Shown piece after piece: positions 1-10,097 of a DNA stretch of 64,000 nucleotides; the stretch's first letter is position 1; each line of letters starts with the position of its first letter. The position numbers were made by a program, and so were the translations under genes. The notes below the pieces were generated by a model, which worked only from the letters and a program-made list of their open reading frames with translations, had not been told where the DNA came from and made no database searches. This stretch comes from Acanthococcus lagerstroemiae (taxonomy: Eukaryota > Arthropoda > Insecta > Hemiptera > Eriococcidae): assembly GCA_031841125.1 (NCBI GenBank), contig CM063109.1, positions 1,464,321 to 1,528,320 on the forward strand. Direction: 5' to 3'.

Positions 1-1
1 T

Positions 2-431
2 TATGCTGTGAATACGCTTAGCCAAAAGCAAAGTAATTATGATCAGGATGATTGGTTCAAAGTCAAGCGAATAATTTGGTATTTGAAAGGCAGTATGAAT
101 TTAGGCCTATTGTATCAGGGAAAAACTGAAAGTATTGAGTGCTTTGCTGATGCATCTCTTGGGACAAATGATTTAGAAGGGAAATCTACCTCCGGGTATG
201 TCGTCAAAATCTTCAGAGATGTCATCAGCTGGCGCACAAAGAACCAGACTCATGTAGCTCTGTTGTTGGCTGAATCCAAGTTCATTGCTATGAGTTTTGC
301 CTGTAGAGAGTTAGTAAACCTTAATGAAATTTGTAAACAATTATTGCATTTGAATATGATTCCTACGCTATATGAAGATAATCAAGCTGCCATCAAATTG
401 GCAAAGAATGATGATTCACAGAGTTTAAAAC
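2..431 (+). pseudogene. Copia element A, RNase H domain (5' piece)
   Basis: This is the end of a Ty1/copia pol polyprotein entering from the left edge. Seen: a copia RNase H pattern with FADASLGTND, then KSTSGYV, SWRTKNQT, and near the end EDNQAAIKLAKN. The frame is open until a TG..CA LTR element interrupts it after base 431. The missing carboxy end resumes in the same frame at 9532, so this is one gene split by an insertion. Family knowledge: this domain degrades the RNA strand during reverse transcription. The upstream gag, integrase and RT of element A lie outside the window. Confidence 0.9.
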
Positions 432-683
432 TGTAGAAGTAAATTTAAATTTGTTTAAATGGCAGCACTGCGCATTACTGTTTTTCAATTTAGGCTGCCA
501 GTTTGAGAAAACGTTCGGCCATCTTGTGTTGGGTTGTACTCGATTCTGCACCTTCAAAATATGTCTCCGCATCATGGTGTATTTTAATGTTCTTTAGTAA
601 TGTGACAATAAACCTTCGTCATTCGTATAACTGTTTTATCCTTCAGCCACATCTTCATAGATCGGAATGCAAAATACTCAACA
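432..683 (+). repeat. 5' LTR of copia element B
   Basis: Begins TGTAGAAGTAAATTTAAATT and ends ATACTCAACA. It is a 252-bp direct repeat of 9280-9531 with six substitutions. It is preceded by the target duplication AAAAC and followed two bases later by the primer binding site. It carries AATAAA in the context GACAATAAACC, a plausible polyadenylation signal. Confidence 0.95.
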
Positions 684-685
684 AA

Positions 686-700
686 TGGTTATGGGCCCAG
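686..700 (+). other. Primer binding site of copia element B
   Basis: TGGTTATGGGCCCAG starts two bases after the LTR. It matches the copia-family style of priming by an internal stretch of initiator tRNA-Met. The tRNA assignment is from memory of the family and was not checked against a tRNA from this genome. Confidence 0.7.
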
Positions 701-772
701 TTATTCGTGTATTGACTGCGCGTTGAATTAATTGCTAACGAGTGGAACCAGATCGGAATTAACATCATCACA

Positions 773-951
773 ATGTCAACACGTGTAAGGTCGGAAAATA
801 ATTACAATATCACACCTTTCAACGGAACTGCATATGATACTTGGAAATTTCGAATACGATCAGTTCTTGCTGCGAATGATCTTTTAGATGTGGCTGAAAA
901 TGTACCTGAGGAAATTACTTCAGATTGGAAGAAACGTGATAGTAAGTGTAA
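773..951 (+). pseudogene. Copia B gag, amino-terminal piece
   Basis: Starts at an ATG 90 bp beyond the LTR. It shows the copia gag opening (NITPFNGTAYDTWKFRIRSV), continues through EEITSDWKKRDSK, and stops making sense where TE1 begins at 952. The same frame resumes after TE1 at 5395 with AIIIACIDDSHLSFMKEVEH. TE1 therefore inserted into gag with a TAA duplication (949-951 and 5395-5397). Confidence 0.88.
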
Positions 952-1124
952 AGCCTTGTTCCCACGACGTGTGGTTTGACAAACGTATTCACGAATCAGT
1001 GGTTTGTTCATATTTGTGTTGGTGTGTCGAGTTAACGACGAAGGCCGTTCCAACGGCGCCGAAAGGCTTATGGATTGGTGAACTGCAAGTGGTCGCGAGT
1101 CGGCAGTGGTTGCAATGCATGTCT

Positions 1125-1146
1125 GGGTAGTTATCAAAATTCGCGC
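1125..1146 (+). repeat. Inner inverted block of TE1, left copy
   Basis: A 22-bp block containing GGGTAGTTATCAAAATTCGC, matched exactly in inverse orientation at 5146-5167. It marks the inner edge of the left terminal region. Confidence 0.85.
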
Positions 1147-1300
1147 AGGATCACAGTAACTGTTTTACCAGTTCAATTTAATACATGTTATTGTTCTGAA
1201 TATAGTCTTAAATTAAACATATCAACTCTACAGAACATATTATGGCAAAAGATATGGACCCTAAACTCATTAAAGGAATGAAATTAACTCACAAAGATAA

Positions 1301-1923
1301 AACTGTCCAGTAGCGTGGCTGTCACTCATTAAGTTTCTACTTACGTTTATCTCGTTCTTGATAACAGCTATTTCTTGATCATCAATATAAAAACGTGAAT
1401 GGTGTCAGCGTGATGATCCAAATGGGAAATCATGACTTCGTAATTATTTCAAAATCAGTATGAGTAGAATTACCCACTAATAGCCACGTCACCATGTTTA
1501 CTGTCCTATAGCGTGGAAAGAACTTAAGATCCTATTCTGCAGCACGTAAAGATTTTTTTTCTGGCTAAGTTTAGTATTCTGTAACCATGATCTAGTGAGC
1601 GAAGTAGGCGCTGCTTATTTTCTGTGGAAAGTACTCACGTGCGAATCTACAGTAGTGTTCGTGATGAAAACCTGCACTGTACATTTCAATCCTGTCTTTC
1701 GCGTGGGGTGTGTTTCATACTCTTTAACATAGAGTTTGGATCATTCAAATTTTGATTCGGTAAGTAAATGATAGTAATAACAATTACTCATATTTATATT
1801 GACCCGAAAATATGTTTTTTGTATCTGTAACCGCGAGTTTCTCTTATTTTGTCTTGTAGCGTGTGTAGTTTTCTTTGTCTTTAGCGTGGCTCAGCAAAAA
1901 TGTCGCTGCCCACGCTAAAGACA
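1301..1923 (+). repeat. Left subterminal iterons of TE1
   Basis: At least five copies of a motif related to GTCTTTAGCGTGGC: near 1303-1320 (variant), 1501-1516 (variant), 1693-1706 (variant), 1877-1890 (exact), and about 1909-1922 (inverted). Clusters like this next to TIRs are often transposase binding sites in hAT, P and CACTA elements; that role is inferred here. Confidence 0.75.
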
Positions 1924-2289
1924 GATTGCTCACTCTACAAACACTACTTTTTTGTACTGTGAGAAATACAATAAATAAGGATATTTTAGTCAATAACTCT
2001 TAGTTGTCACAATCTGCAGTTCCTCATTTTCAAATTACAGACAAAGATACTGTGTGTAGGTACTGAAATGGCTCAAAGTAAGGAAGAACGAAAAAAGAAG
2101 AAGAGATAGGTGGAAAAACGACGAAGACAACAAATTAAGGAGGATTCGGCGGCGTATAAGGCAGAACAATCAAAAAAGCACAAACGATATCTCGCTGCTA
2201 AAGAAAGAAAGAAGAAGAAAGTAAGTGACTGTGAAAGAAGAATCATGCGGTGAAAATGGCGAGATCAAAAGAGATCCTATCGACTTAAG

Positions 2290-4566
2290 ATGAAAACCAT
2301 GATGGATAGCGAGGGAGTCGTCATATCGAATCGGCAGAAACAGGTTTGGAAAAAAAAGAATGCTGCTAAACATGCCAAAGTTTATCGTGATAATAAACAG
2401 TTATCGCTGTCAAATTTAGTTTTAGCGAAAAAGTACACCCGTTACAAACAGAAATACTATCGATTGAAAGCACGTATCATGTCAAATAGCCCGAGATCAA
2501 AAGTAAAAAAATTCTTGAAAACGCAGCCTCAGAAAGTATCGCCGGAAATTAGAAGAAGATTAGTTTTTGGGGAAACTTTAAAGCATGAACTGTCTACAAG
2601 TTTTCAAAAAAGTTCGTTTAAACAGAAGCAATTATTCTCTACGATGATTACGTCTCGGTATTTAAAAAAATATAAGTTCATGAAAGAATCTAAGCCATTT
2701 CTGTCGTATTGTTGGCGTATGAATAATAAGAGGAACCGCTTGGGTAAAGTAGGATACTTGAAACGAGATAACAATACAAATGAAATTATTAAAAAAGCCA
2801 TACAGTCATTTTACGTTAGCGATGAGGCTTCTTGTTTAGCTCCTGGAAAGAAGGATTATGTTAAAAATAATCAAATTTGTAAACAAAAACGTTACCTTCT
2901 CAACTCCTTGCAGAAATTGCATGAAAAATTTTGCAACAAGAATGAATTTGTTGTTTCTTATACTGTTTTTTGTCGGTTAAGGCCTTTTTGGGTTGTGTTT
3001 ATGAAAATTCATGAAAGGAATACTTGCATGTGTGAAAAATGTACAAATATTACATTTATTACTCGTAAATTAAAAGAACTTAACGTTATTAATTACCGTG
3101 ATCCAGAGGAACTAATTAAAAAAGATTTATGCTGTCATCCTGCATACACCAATGATTGTATACTTCGTCTGTGTAAGAAGTGCGTAGACAAGGCAGTAGA
3201 AATTAACCTTTTTGACGGTGCTACTGAAGTAAAATATGAAAAATGGGTTTCACAAAAAAGTACAATCCCTGACAATAATAAGAAAGGAACTACAAGAGAA
3301 GTGAAGCATACTGTTAAAGAAATTTTTAAATGTCGACTTTATGAGCTTGTTAGTGTTTTTCACAATGATATTAACAAATTTATTCAACACTTGGGCAATT
3401 ACTATCACCAAGCTAACTCAGTTAGGAGATTAAAAGAAGGTTTAGGTGGGGAAGAAATTTATGTACACATTGACTTTTCCGAAAATTTTGTATGCAAATA
3501 TAGTGCTGAGGTCCAAGGTGTACATTTTGGTGGATCACGTGAACAGATCACACTCCACACAGGAGTATTATATAGAAAGGTTGGGGACAACATTCAACCC
3601 AAATCTTTTTGTACCATTTCAAAGTCTCCGCGACACGATGCGATAGCAATTTGGGCTCATCTGTATGAGGCATTGAAAAATGAAATAGATTTAATTAAAG
3701 TAATACATTTCCAAAGCGACGGCCCCACCACCCAATATAGGAATAAAACTATGTTTTATCTGATAGCGCACAAATTTCCTGAGGCCTTTTCTAATGTCGA
3801 TGTTATGACATGGAACTTTACAGAAGCAGGCCATGGGAAGGGTGCCGCTGATGGGGTGGGTGGCACTATTAAGAGAACTGCCGACCGATTGGTATCTTGT
3901 AATACAGATATAAATAACTTTGAAGCTTTCTCCAACCTTGTTATTAAAGAAATACATGGAATAAAGATACAGGTTGTTTCTGTGGAGGATATAGAAAGGG
4001 AGGATTTGTCAGAGGAAGAGAAAAAAAGTATTCTGCCATTTGTAGGGACAATGAAAGTCCACCATCTGAAATGGGTGAGAGAAAAACCAAATATGATTCA
4101 ATTTAAGTCACTTTCTTGTTTTTGTAATGTTGAATGTAAACACCTTGATATGGGAGTCCTTACCTATCAGTGTAAAGGAAGAAGGGAACCTGTTCCTAAT
4201 GAGGATGCATGTGTGGAGTCTGTCGAGGCTAATGATGACCAAGTGGAATCTTCTATAAATCACTTCAGTGCTGCATTGGGAGAAAGGATTTCAGGTGATT
4301 TTGTTTTAGTTAAATTTCCTTATGCCACGATCAAAGTCAAATATTATATCAGTCAAATAATAGAAATGGGTGAGGACCCAACTTTGCAGTTTCTGCGAAA
4401 ATCTCGGAAGGGGTCTCCATTTTTTGTATGGCCCAATGCTGTAGATAAATCTTCTATTTCTCGAGAGGACATTATTGATGTCCTACCCCACCCCATAGTT
4501 TGTCGACGCGGTATTTTGAAATTTGAGAAGTATGATTTCAGTTGTATTGACAAATTTTTATTTTAA
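2290..4566 (+). CDS. TE1 transposase-like protein (758 codons, N-terminus damaged)
   Basis: A single long frame filling the middle of TE1. Seen: a basic N-terminal part, Cys clusters (CMCEKC near residue 250; CKKC further on), then a probable acidic catalytic triad: D395 in HIDFSENF, D477 in SDGPTTQYRNK, and E512 in TEAGHGKGAADGVGG, giving a D-x81-D-x34-E spacing. I recognise it as a widespread uncharacterised insect transposon protein type but cannot name the superfamily. The same frame continues upstream to an ATG at 2068 through lysine/arginine-rich sequence but with stops at 2107 (TAG) and 2251 (TGA). So the original start is probably 2068 and the N-terminus is dead or spliced (a GTAAGT donor lies at 2221). 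It ends TAA at 4564. Confidence 0.75.
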   Translation: MKTMMDSEGVVISNRQKQVWKKKNAAKHAKVYRDNKQLSLSNLVLAKKYTRYKQKYYRLKARIMSNSPRSKVKKFLKTQPQKVSPEIRRRLVFGETLKHELSTSFQKSSFKQKQLFSTMITSRYLKKYKFMKESKPFLSYCWRMNNKRNRLGKVGYLKRDNNTNEIIKKAIQSFYVSDEASCLAPGKKDYVKNNQICKQKRYLLNSLQKLHEKFCNKNEFVVSYTVFCRLRPFWVVFMKIHERNTCMCEKCTNITFITRKLKELNVINYRDPEELIKKDLCCHPAYTNDCILRLCKKCVDKAVEINLFDGATEVKYEKWVSQKSTIPDNNKKGTTREVKHTVKEIFKCRLYELVSVFHNDINKFIQHLGNYYHQANSVRRLKEGLGGEEIYVHIDFSENFVCKYSAEVQGVHFGGSREQITLHTGVLYRKVGDNIQPKSFCTISKSPRHDAIAIWAHLYEALKNEIDLIKVIHFQSDGPTTQYRNKTMFYLIAHKFPEAFSNVDVMTWNFTEAGHGKGAADGVGGTIKRTADRLVSCNTDINNFEAFSNLVIKEIHGIKIQVVSVEDIEREDLSEEEKKSILPFVGTMKVHHLKWVREKPNMIQFKSLSCFCNVECKHLDMGVLTYQCKGRREPVPNEDACVESVEANDDQVESSINHFSAALGERISGDFVLVKFPYATIKVKYYISQIIEMGEDPTLQFLRKSRKGSPFFVWPNAVDKSSISREDIIDVLPHPIVCRRGILKFEKYDFSCIDKFLF

Positions 4567-4954
4567 TATTGTCATAGTTCTTTATATTGATCAGATAATA
4601 ATTATAGTTTTAATTATTCGGTATAAGTTAATTTGAAAAAAAAAGTTCTAAGTCTTTACAATATTGTTTTACTTTATGTGAATCCAAAGCCTAATGCCAA
4701 TTAAAATCAATTCAAATTACTTTCATTTTTCAGTTTGAGTGCTATCTATTTGTTAAATGTTTTGCAAAATGTACTTCACCAATATTTTAAGGCTGAATTG
4801 TTGGATTTGAAAAATACGAACTATATTACTTACAATTTTGGGACTTCAAAGTTTTATTTCTGAGCTTTATGTGTGGGCTAGTCGTCAAATCTTGAAAGAA
4901 AAATGTAATTGAAACTTAAATAGATCATATCCTTAAAAAAAAAAGTGAAGTCTT

Positions 4955-4988
4955 GTCTTTAGCGTGGCACGAGTGTCTTTAGCGTGGC
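4955..4988 (+). repeat. Right subterminal iterons of TE1
   Basis: Two exact copies of GTCTTTAGCGTGGC, 20 bp apart start to start (4955-4968 and 4975-4988), in the same orientation as the left exact copy. Confidence 0.85.
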
Positions 4989-5145
4989 TACCTTTTTTTT
5001 CAGTCTTCCCCCTGTGTACTAATTATTGAGGATGGATGTTTTTTTTTTTTGGATTTGTAATCTGGGAGGTATCACCCATACAATAAATGTAAAAACAAGT
5101 TCAAAATTTCATAATTCCAAAATAAATTTTCATTTTTTGAATCAT

Positions 5146-5167
5146 GCGCGAATTTTGATAACTACCC
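5146..5167 (-). repeat. Inner inverted block of TE1, right copy
   Basis: Exact inverse complement of 1125-1146. The outer 14-bp TIR follows at 5381-5394. The sequence between inner block and TIR is GC-richer than the rest of the element and is not alignable with the left arm over its full length. Confidence 0.85.
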
Positions 5168-5394
5168 GTCTATGTTCCGATTGTGGGAACACGTCCCGCG
5201 CTAGCGGCTTGTCATTCGTCAAATCACACGCCTTTGATGTTTGCAGAATTTACCGACAAATTACGGGAACGGCCAAGCCCGCTCGCGTCATCGCACTCCT
5301 CTCCAAGTGCCATCGCGCGTTTCTGTTCTCATGGCATGAGGTTTGTCAAACTTCAAGCACGGCTCGTCAAGTCGCACGCTGTGGGAACAAGGCT

Positions 5395-6508
5395 TAAGGC
5401 GATCATTATTGCATGCATCGACGATTCACACCTGAGTTTTATGAAGGAAGTGGAACATTCGAAATCTGTATTCAACAGATTAGACGCAGTTTTTGCTAAA
5501 AAGAGTATTAGTGGCCAGTTATATTTACGACAAAAACTATTACAGTTGAAATTAAGTGAAGGAGGTGATTTACAAAAACACCTTAGTGTATTTGATAAAC
5601 TGACCAGGCAACTGAAAGCGTCAGGTGCGAAGATCGAGGAACAAGATGAAATATGCAACCTATTAATTACCCTTCCTGATAGTTTTAACGGCGTTGTTAC
5701 TGCGCTGGAAACCATACCTGACAATAAACTCACGATGGAATTTGTGAAAGAAAGACTCCTTGATACTGAGCTGAAGAGAAAAGGAGGAAACGATTCAAAA
5801 ATGATAACCAGCTCCGCCTTTCAAGCAAACTCATCAAAGTTTTCATTTCCCTGTCATTTGTGTGGAAAACCAGGACATAAAAGAATTAATTGCTGGAAGA
5901 ATCCGAATTGGGGAAAACAGACACAGCGATGGCACAACCAGGAGAATAGTTCGAATGTAAAAGCTGGAAGTGTAATTGGTAACGTAAATAATGACATATG
6001 TGGTGAAACAAGTGAAAAACGTAATTTTAATCGAAGTAATAATTTTAAAGCTAATTTTGCCAAAAGTGATGAAAGTAATACTGATATTGCTTTTGTTTCC
6101 GAGTTGATTAATCACATTTCGAGATCGCGAGTGTTAAATGGTAGTATTAATTTGAGAACTGTTTGTTGGTATATGGATAGCGGCGCAACAAACCACTATG
6201 CCAATGACCAGACTCTCTTTAGTGAAATTAAGCTACTTGAATCTGCTTTGGAGATTAAACTAGCGAAAACGGGAAACAAAATGTTCGCATCGAAGATTGG
6301 AACTATCGAAGCTACAGTTCAAGTTGGTGGTGAACGTTTGCAATGTTCGTTTACTGATGTAATGTATGCTAAAGAAGCCAGATGTAATTTGTTATCAGTA
6401 AGTAAGCTAGAATCGAAAGGTTTTAATATTGTGTTCTCTAATGGTCAAGTGCGTGTTTTTAAGAATCAGAAATTGTATCTGGAGGGCGTTAGAGATGGAC
6501 GGCTTTAG
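5395..6508 (+). pseudogene. Copia B gag (rest), zinc knuckle and aspartic protease
   Basis: Resumes gag after TE1 with a copia capsid-type region (KHLSVFDKLTRQL, LLITLPDSFNGVV), then a CCHC knuckle, CHLCGKPGHKRINC, that binds RNA in this family. The protease follows with CWYMDSGATNHY, where DSG is the active-site triplet. The frame is open up to TAG at 6506-6508. After it the same frame continues with the pre-integrase region (MLWHKRLCHAGE), so the stop is a mutation inside a former gag-pol frame. Confidence 0.9.
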
Positions 6509-7798
6509 CGTATAGAATGTTTTGTGAATGACACTGCTGCTAACGTTGCTCATGGGAACGGCAATTTTAAAACTGCTATGTTGTGGCATAAACGGCTCTG
6601 TCATGCCGGTGAATGAGCTTTTGATAGGACCTTCTCAGTAGTTGACGGTGTTAATTCCAATTTAAGTGGCTCTAATATTAAATGTGATAGTTGTGTTCAA
6701 GGAAAGATGACCAGACAACCTTTTAGTGGTACTAGAAGACGCGCTACTCGTATTTTAGAACTTGTTCACTCTGATATTGCAGGCCCTATCACACCAGAAT
6801 CTATCTGTGGTGAGAAATATTGGATCACATTTATTGATGATTTTTCTCATTTTACGATGATGTACTTATTGAAGTCTAAGGACCAAGCTTATGATGCTTT
6901 TAGGAACTATGTTGCAACTGTTTCAGCTAAGTTTAGTGACAAGATCCACCGGCTGAGAATTGATAATGGTAGGGAATATTTATCAAATCGTTTTCGTGAA
7001 TTTTGTAATGATGAAGGAATTATTATAGAGTGTGTACCTCCCTTTACGCCGCAAAGGAATGGGGTTGCGGAGAGAATGAATAGAACTGTAATTGATAGAA
7101 TCCGTGTTATGTTAACTGATAGTCAAGCCCCTAAACATCTCTGGCGTGAGGCCGCATTATGTGCTGTATATACTTTGAATAGAACGTCAACAGAGGCTTT
7201 GAACCACTCTACTCCTGCTGGAATTTGGTATGAAAAACGTCCTACTTTGTCTAACCTCAGAGTTTTTGGATGTTCTGCTTTTGTGCATATCCCAAAAATT
7301 AACAGAAGCAAACTGGATACGCCAAGCTAAGAAATGATGTTTGTTGGCTACCGAACTAGCAGTTATGCCTTCTGGAATGATAAGAAAGACAGGATAGTTG
7401 TTAGTCGTGATGTGAAATTTAATGAGGATGTTATGTATTTTGACAATAAAACAAATAGTTGTAATGCTGATGAGAGGAGGAGTGTTAATCTTAATTTGGA
7501 TACCTTCCTGGAAGTTGATGATTTAGAGGAGGAGGATAAGGAGACTAGTGTAAGTGAAGCTGCTAGTAGCGACTTTGATATTCAGGAGATTGAAGAGATT
7601 GTTGAGGATTGTCCTAGTGTAGAAGTGGAAGATCCTAGTAAGAGGAACAGAAAGTTGCCTTCACATTTGCAAGACTATGAGCTATCTGCTTTCAATGCTG
7701 AAGCATTTGTGAATGAATTACCTACTAGTTATGAAGAAGCTATCAAAAGTGAATATGCTCTAGAATGGAAAGCTGCAATGGAGGCTGAAATAGATTAG
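6509..7798 (+). pseudogene. Copia B integrase
   Basis: Pre-integrase zinc region (WHKRLCH, then CDSCVQGK) followed by the DDE integrase core: D in HSDIAGPI, D in RIDNGREY, E in RNGVAERMNRT. The C-terminal part has LRVFGCSAFVHIP and MMFVGYRTSSYAFW. In-frame stops lie at 6614 (TGA), 7328 (TAA) and 7796 (TAG). All three catalytic residues are still present, so decay is by nonsense changes rather than deletion. Confidence 0.9.
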
Positions 7799-9026
7799 AT
7801 AAAGAAGAATGATACTTGGGAAGTTGTTAGTAGACCTAGTTCTGAGCAAGTCATTAAAAATAGATGGGTTTTTACTCAGAAACTTGATAAAGTTTAAGGC
7901 GAGGCTTGTTGCAAAAGGTTGTATGCAAAGAGGGAAAGTAAACTATGATGACGTGTACTCCCCTGTTGTTCGCCATAGTACTGTGAAGTTATTGTTTTCA
8001 CTTGCGAACCACTTTGACCTAGAAATGCTGCAGATGGATGTAAAATCTGCCTTTCTCTAAGGCATTCTTGATAAGCCAGTCTATCTCATGCAGCCTGAAG
8101 GGTTTGATGATAACTCAGGCCGTGTATGCTTGCTTAAACGTTCCTTGTATGGTCTTCGAGAAGCATCCAAATGCTGGTTTCAGCGATTCGATAATTTTAT
8201 TACTAAACTAAATTTTTATCCTAGCATCAGTGACCCTTGTTTGTATGTGAGATCATTTAATGGACATCTTGTGTACCTCCTGCTTTATGTTGACGACATT
8301 TCGTGTGCGGCAAGCAATTTGCGAGAATTGCTAGTTATAGAGCGTATATTGAAGAAAGAATTTAGTATGTCCAGTATTGGTGAACCTAAAAATTTCATTG
8401 GTTATCATATTATTTGTGATAGGAGAAATAAGACTATTAAGTTGGATCAATCTCGTTATATTAATCAGATTCTGTCACGCTTTAACATGTTAGAATGCAA
8501 CTCTGTTAAAACCCCCATGGAGTGCTCACTTCGTTTGGAGCTTACTGCTCAGGCTCAAATGAATGATAAGGAATTTCCTTACAGGGAGCTTATTGGATGT
8601 TTGATGTTTTTGGTCATCGGAACTCGTCCTGACCTCTCTTATTGTGTCAATTATTTGAGTAGATTCCAATCAAAACCTGGTCCAACTCACTGGCTGCATT
8701 TGAAACGTGTCCTGCATTATTTAAAGGGGACAAGTAATTATCATGTGTGTTTTTCTGAAGATAAGTCTAGTGAGGTATTGAAGTGTTTTGTTGATGCTGA
8801 CTTTGCCAGTGATCCCATGGACCGTAGATCGACTTCTGGATATGTTTTCTATGCATTCGGAAACCCAATATTTTGGGGAACTCGCAAGCAATCCCTTGTT
8901 ACCATTTCGACTACTGATGCTGAATATACTGCCTTAAGCTCATGCGTTACTGAGGCCTATGTTTTGAAACAATTATTGATAGATTGTGGTGTCTGGAAAG
9001 ATAATGATTTTTTGAAGATAATTTGA
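7799..9026 (+). pseudogene. Copia B reverse transcriptase and start of RNase H
   Basis: RT begins with KNDTWEVVSRP and KNRWVFTQKL, then shifts frame near 7890 into KFKARLVAKGC, with a further stop at 8058-8060 in the AFL*GILDKP stretch. From 8088 the frame is open: MQPEGFDD, KRSLYGLREASKCWF, the catalytic box LLLYVDDIS, GTRPDLSYCVNYLSRF, and the RNase H signature FVDADFASD with RRSTSGYVF. The frame closes at 9026 after a second shift; the RNase H tail continues in another frame. Confidence 0.92.
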
Positions 9027-9229
9027 ACGTCATTTCCATTAGTAAAGGTAGTGCTAGTAATAAATCGAAGTATATTGATATTAGATATAAGTTTATTAGC
9101 GAGTGTGTTAAGAACAGTGAGGTTAAGGTTTTACATATTGATACTAAGTCACAGATTGCAGACCTTTTTACTAAGAGTTTACCTTTTGACATATTTTATA
9201 GACATGTGTGTTCTTTGAAATTAATGTAA
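9023..9229 (+). pseudogene. Copia B RNase H tail
   Basis: End of pol, in a different frame from the preceding part, with the copia terminal signature SKYIDIRYKFI, then VLHIDTKSQIADLFTKSLP. It terminates at TAA 9227-9229, about 50 bp before the right LTR, as expected for this family. Confidence 0.88.
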
Positions 9230-9268
9230 TTTATTGTTGTTTATATCTATGTTTGTGAATTTAAATTT

Positions 9269-9279
9269 AAGGAGGAGAT
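9269..9279 (+). other. Polypurine tract of copia element B
   Basis: AAGGAGGAGAT directly precedes the TG of the right LTR, the expected site for plus-strand priming. Confidence 0.75.
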
Positions 9280-9531
9280 TGTAGAAGTAAATTTAAATTT
9301 GTTTAAATGGCAGCACTGCGCATTACTCTTTTTCAATTTAGGCTGCCAGTTTGAGAAAACGTTCGGCCATCTTGTGTTGGGTTGTACTCGATTCTGCACC
9401 GTCGAAATATGTCTCCGCGTCATGGTGTATTTTAATGTTCTTTAGTAATGTGACAATAAACCTTCGTCATTTGTATAACTGTTTTATCCTTCAGCCACAT
9501 CTTCATAGATCAGAATGCAAAATACTCAACA
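9280..9531 (+). repeat. 3' LTR of copia element B
   Basis: A 252-bp copy of 432-683, TG..CA, followed by target duplication AAAAC at 9532-9536. Six substitutions separate the two LTRs, all base changes with no indels. Confidence 0.95.
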
Positions 9532-9715
9532 AAAACATATTGTAAAATTATGTTACCATTATGTAAGACTAGAGGTGAAAAATAGGAATTTGATTTTAAA
9601 ATGGATTGGAACTAATGATCAATTAGCGGACTTCTTCACAAAAGCTTTACCTGTCTCAAAGTTTACTTTCTTTCGAGAACAGCTTTTGAATGAATTTAAA
9701 ACAATCCAAGTGTGA
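9532..9715 (+). pseudogene. Copia element A, RNase H domain (3' piece)
   Basis: Continuation of the gene interrupted at 431, same frame: HIVKLCYHYVR, then LKWIGTNDQLADFFTKALP, ending at TGA 9713-9715. ADFFTKALP is the usual copia pol terminus. Removing element B and one copy of the target duplication makes the frame continuous, which confirms the nest. Confidence 0.9.
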
Positions 9716-9870
9716 TTTAATTTTGATGATTGAATTGATTTGATCTCGTTGACTGGAATTGCAGATTGCAAAAGACTAATTTGATTTCATTTTATGCTTT
9801 TTGTACTTTGTTACAGCAAGTTGGAATTGAGTTTAATATCATTATTCTTCCTGTTATGAATTGGAGGGAG

Positions 9871-10091
9871 TGATGAAATATGACGTCAGTGGCGCTGCCT
9901 GGTGGTATAATTCACAACCTTCGTTTCTCTTCTATCCAGAAATCCAGACTCTCTCTTTATTATGTTTTTGATCACGTTTTTCGATGTATTCTGATTTACT
10001 TACGGTTTTTATATTACTTTGAATAATTTTGAGTTGAATACATGATTTGATTTCCCAATGTGTTGTGTCGTTTTTCTAATAAAAACCAACA
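9871..10091 (+). repeat. Probable 3' LTR of copia element A
   Basis: A purine run TTGGAGGGAG (9861-9870) precedes TGATGAAATATGACG, and the block ends AAAAACCAACA at 10091 after AATAAAAACC, a polyadenylation-like signal. Length 221 bp. It begins 155 bp after the pol stop, as expected. The 5' LTR is outside the window, so the borders cannot be confirmed by comparison. A perfect palindrome TGACGTCA at 9881-9888 is identical to a CRE/ATF site. Confidence 0.65.
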
Positions 10092-10097
10092 TTCCCA

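Larger units (their letters stand above)
952..5394 (+). mobile_element. TE1: 4.4-kb TIR DNA transposon with a DDE-like transposase
   Basis: Bounded by a 14-bp perfect TIR, AGCCTTGTTCCCAC at 952-965 and its complement at 5381-5394, with 3-bp target duplication TAA. A second inverted block of 22 bp lies further in (1125-1146 and 5146-5167), so the arms are bipartite. Between arms and gene are iterons of GTCTTTAGCGTGGC (1877-1890, 4955-4968, 4975-4988, inverted at about 1909-1922, with weaker copies near 1303, 1501 and 1693). One gene, 2290-4566, is inside. The superfamily was not recognised; a 3-bp TAA duplication is known for PIF/Harbinger, but the protein is not Harbinger-like to my eye. Confidence 0.9.
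432..9531 (+). mobile_element. Copia element B, full-length LTR retrotransposon, decayed
   Basis: A complete Ty1/copia element: TG..CA LTRs of 252 bp at 432-683 and 9280-9531, a primer binding site after the left LTR, a purine-rich tract before the right LTR, and domains in copia order (gag with zinc knuckle, protease, integrase, RT, RNase H). The 5-bp target duplication AAAAC lies at 427-431 and 9532-9536. It sits inside the RNase H of copia element A. The LTRs differ at 6 of 252 positions by eye. Coding is disrupted by at least five in-frame stops (6506, 6614, 7328, 7796, 8058), shifts near 7890 and 9020, and a 4.4-kb DNA transposon in gag (952-5394). Not autonomous. Confidence 0.95.

Noticed and set aside
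503..715. Frame of 70 codons near-identical to one at 9351-9545
   Set aside because: Both are LTR sequence of copia B; duplication reflects the LTR pair, not a gene family.
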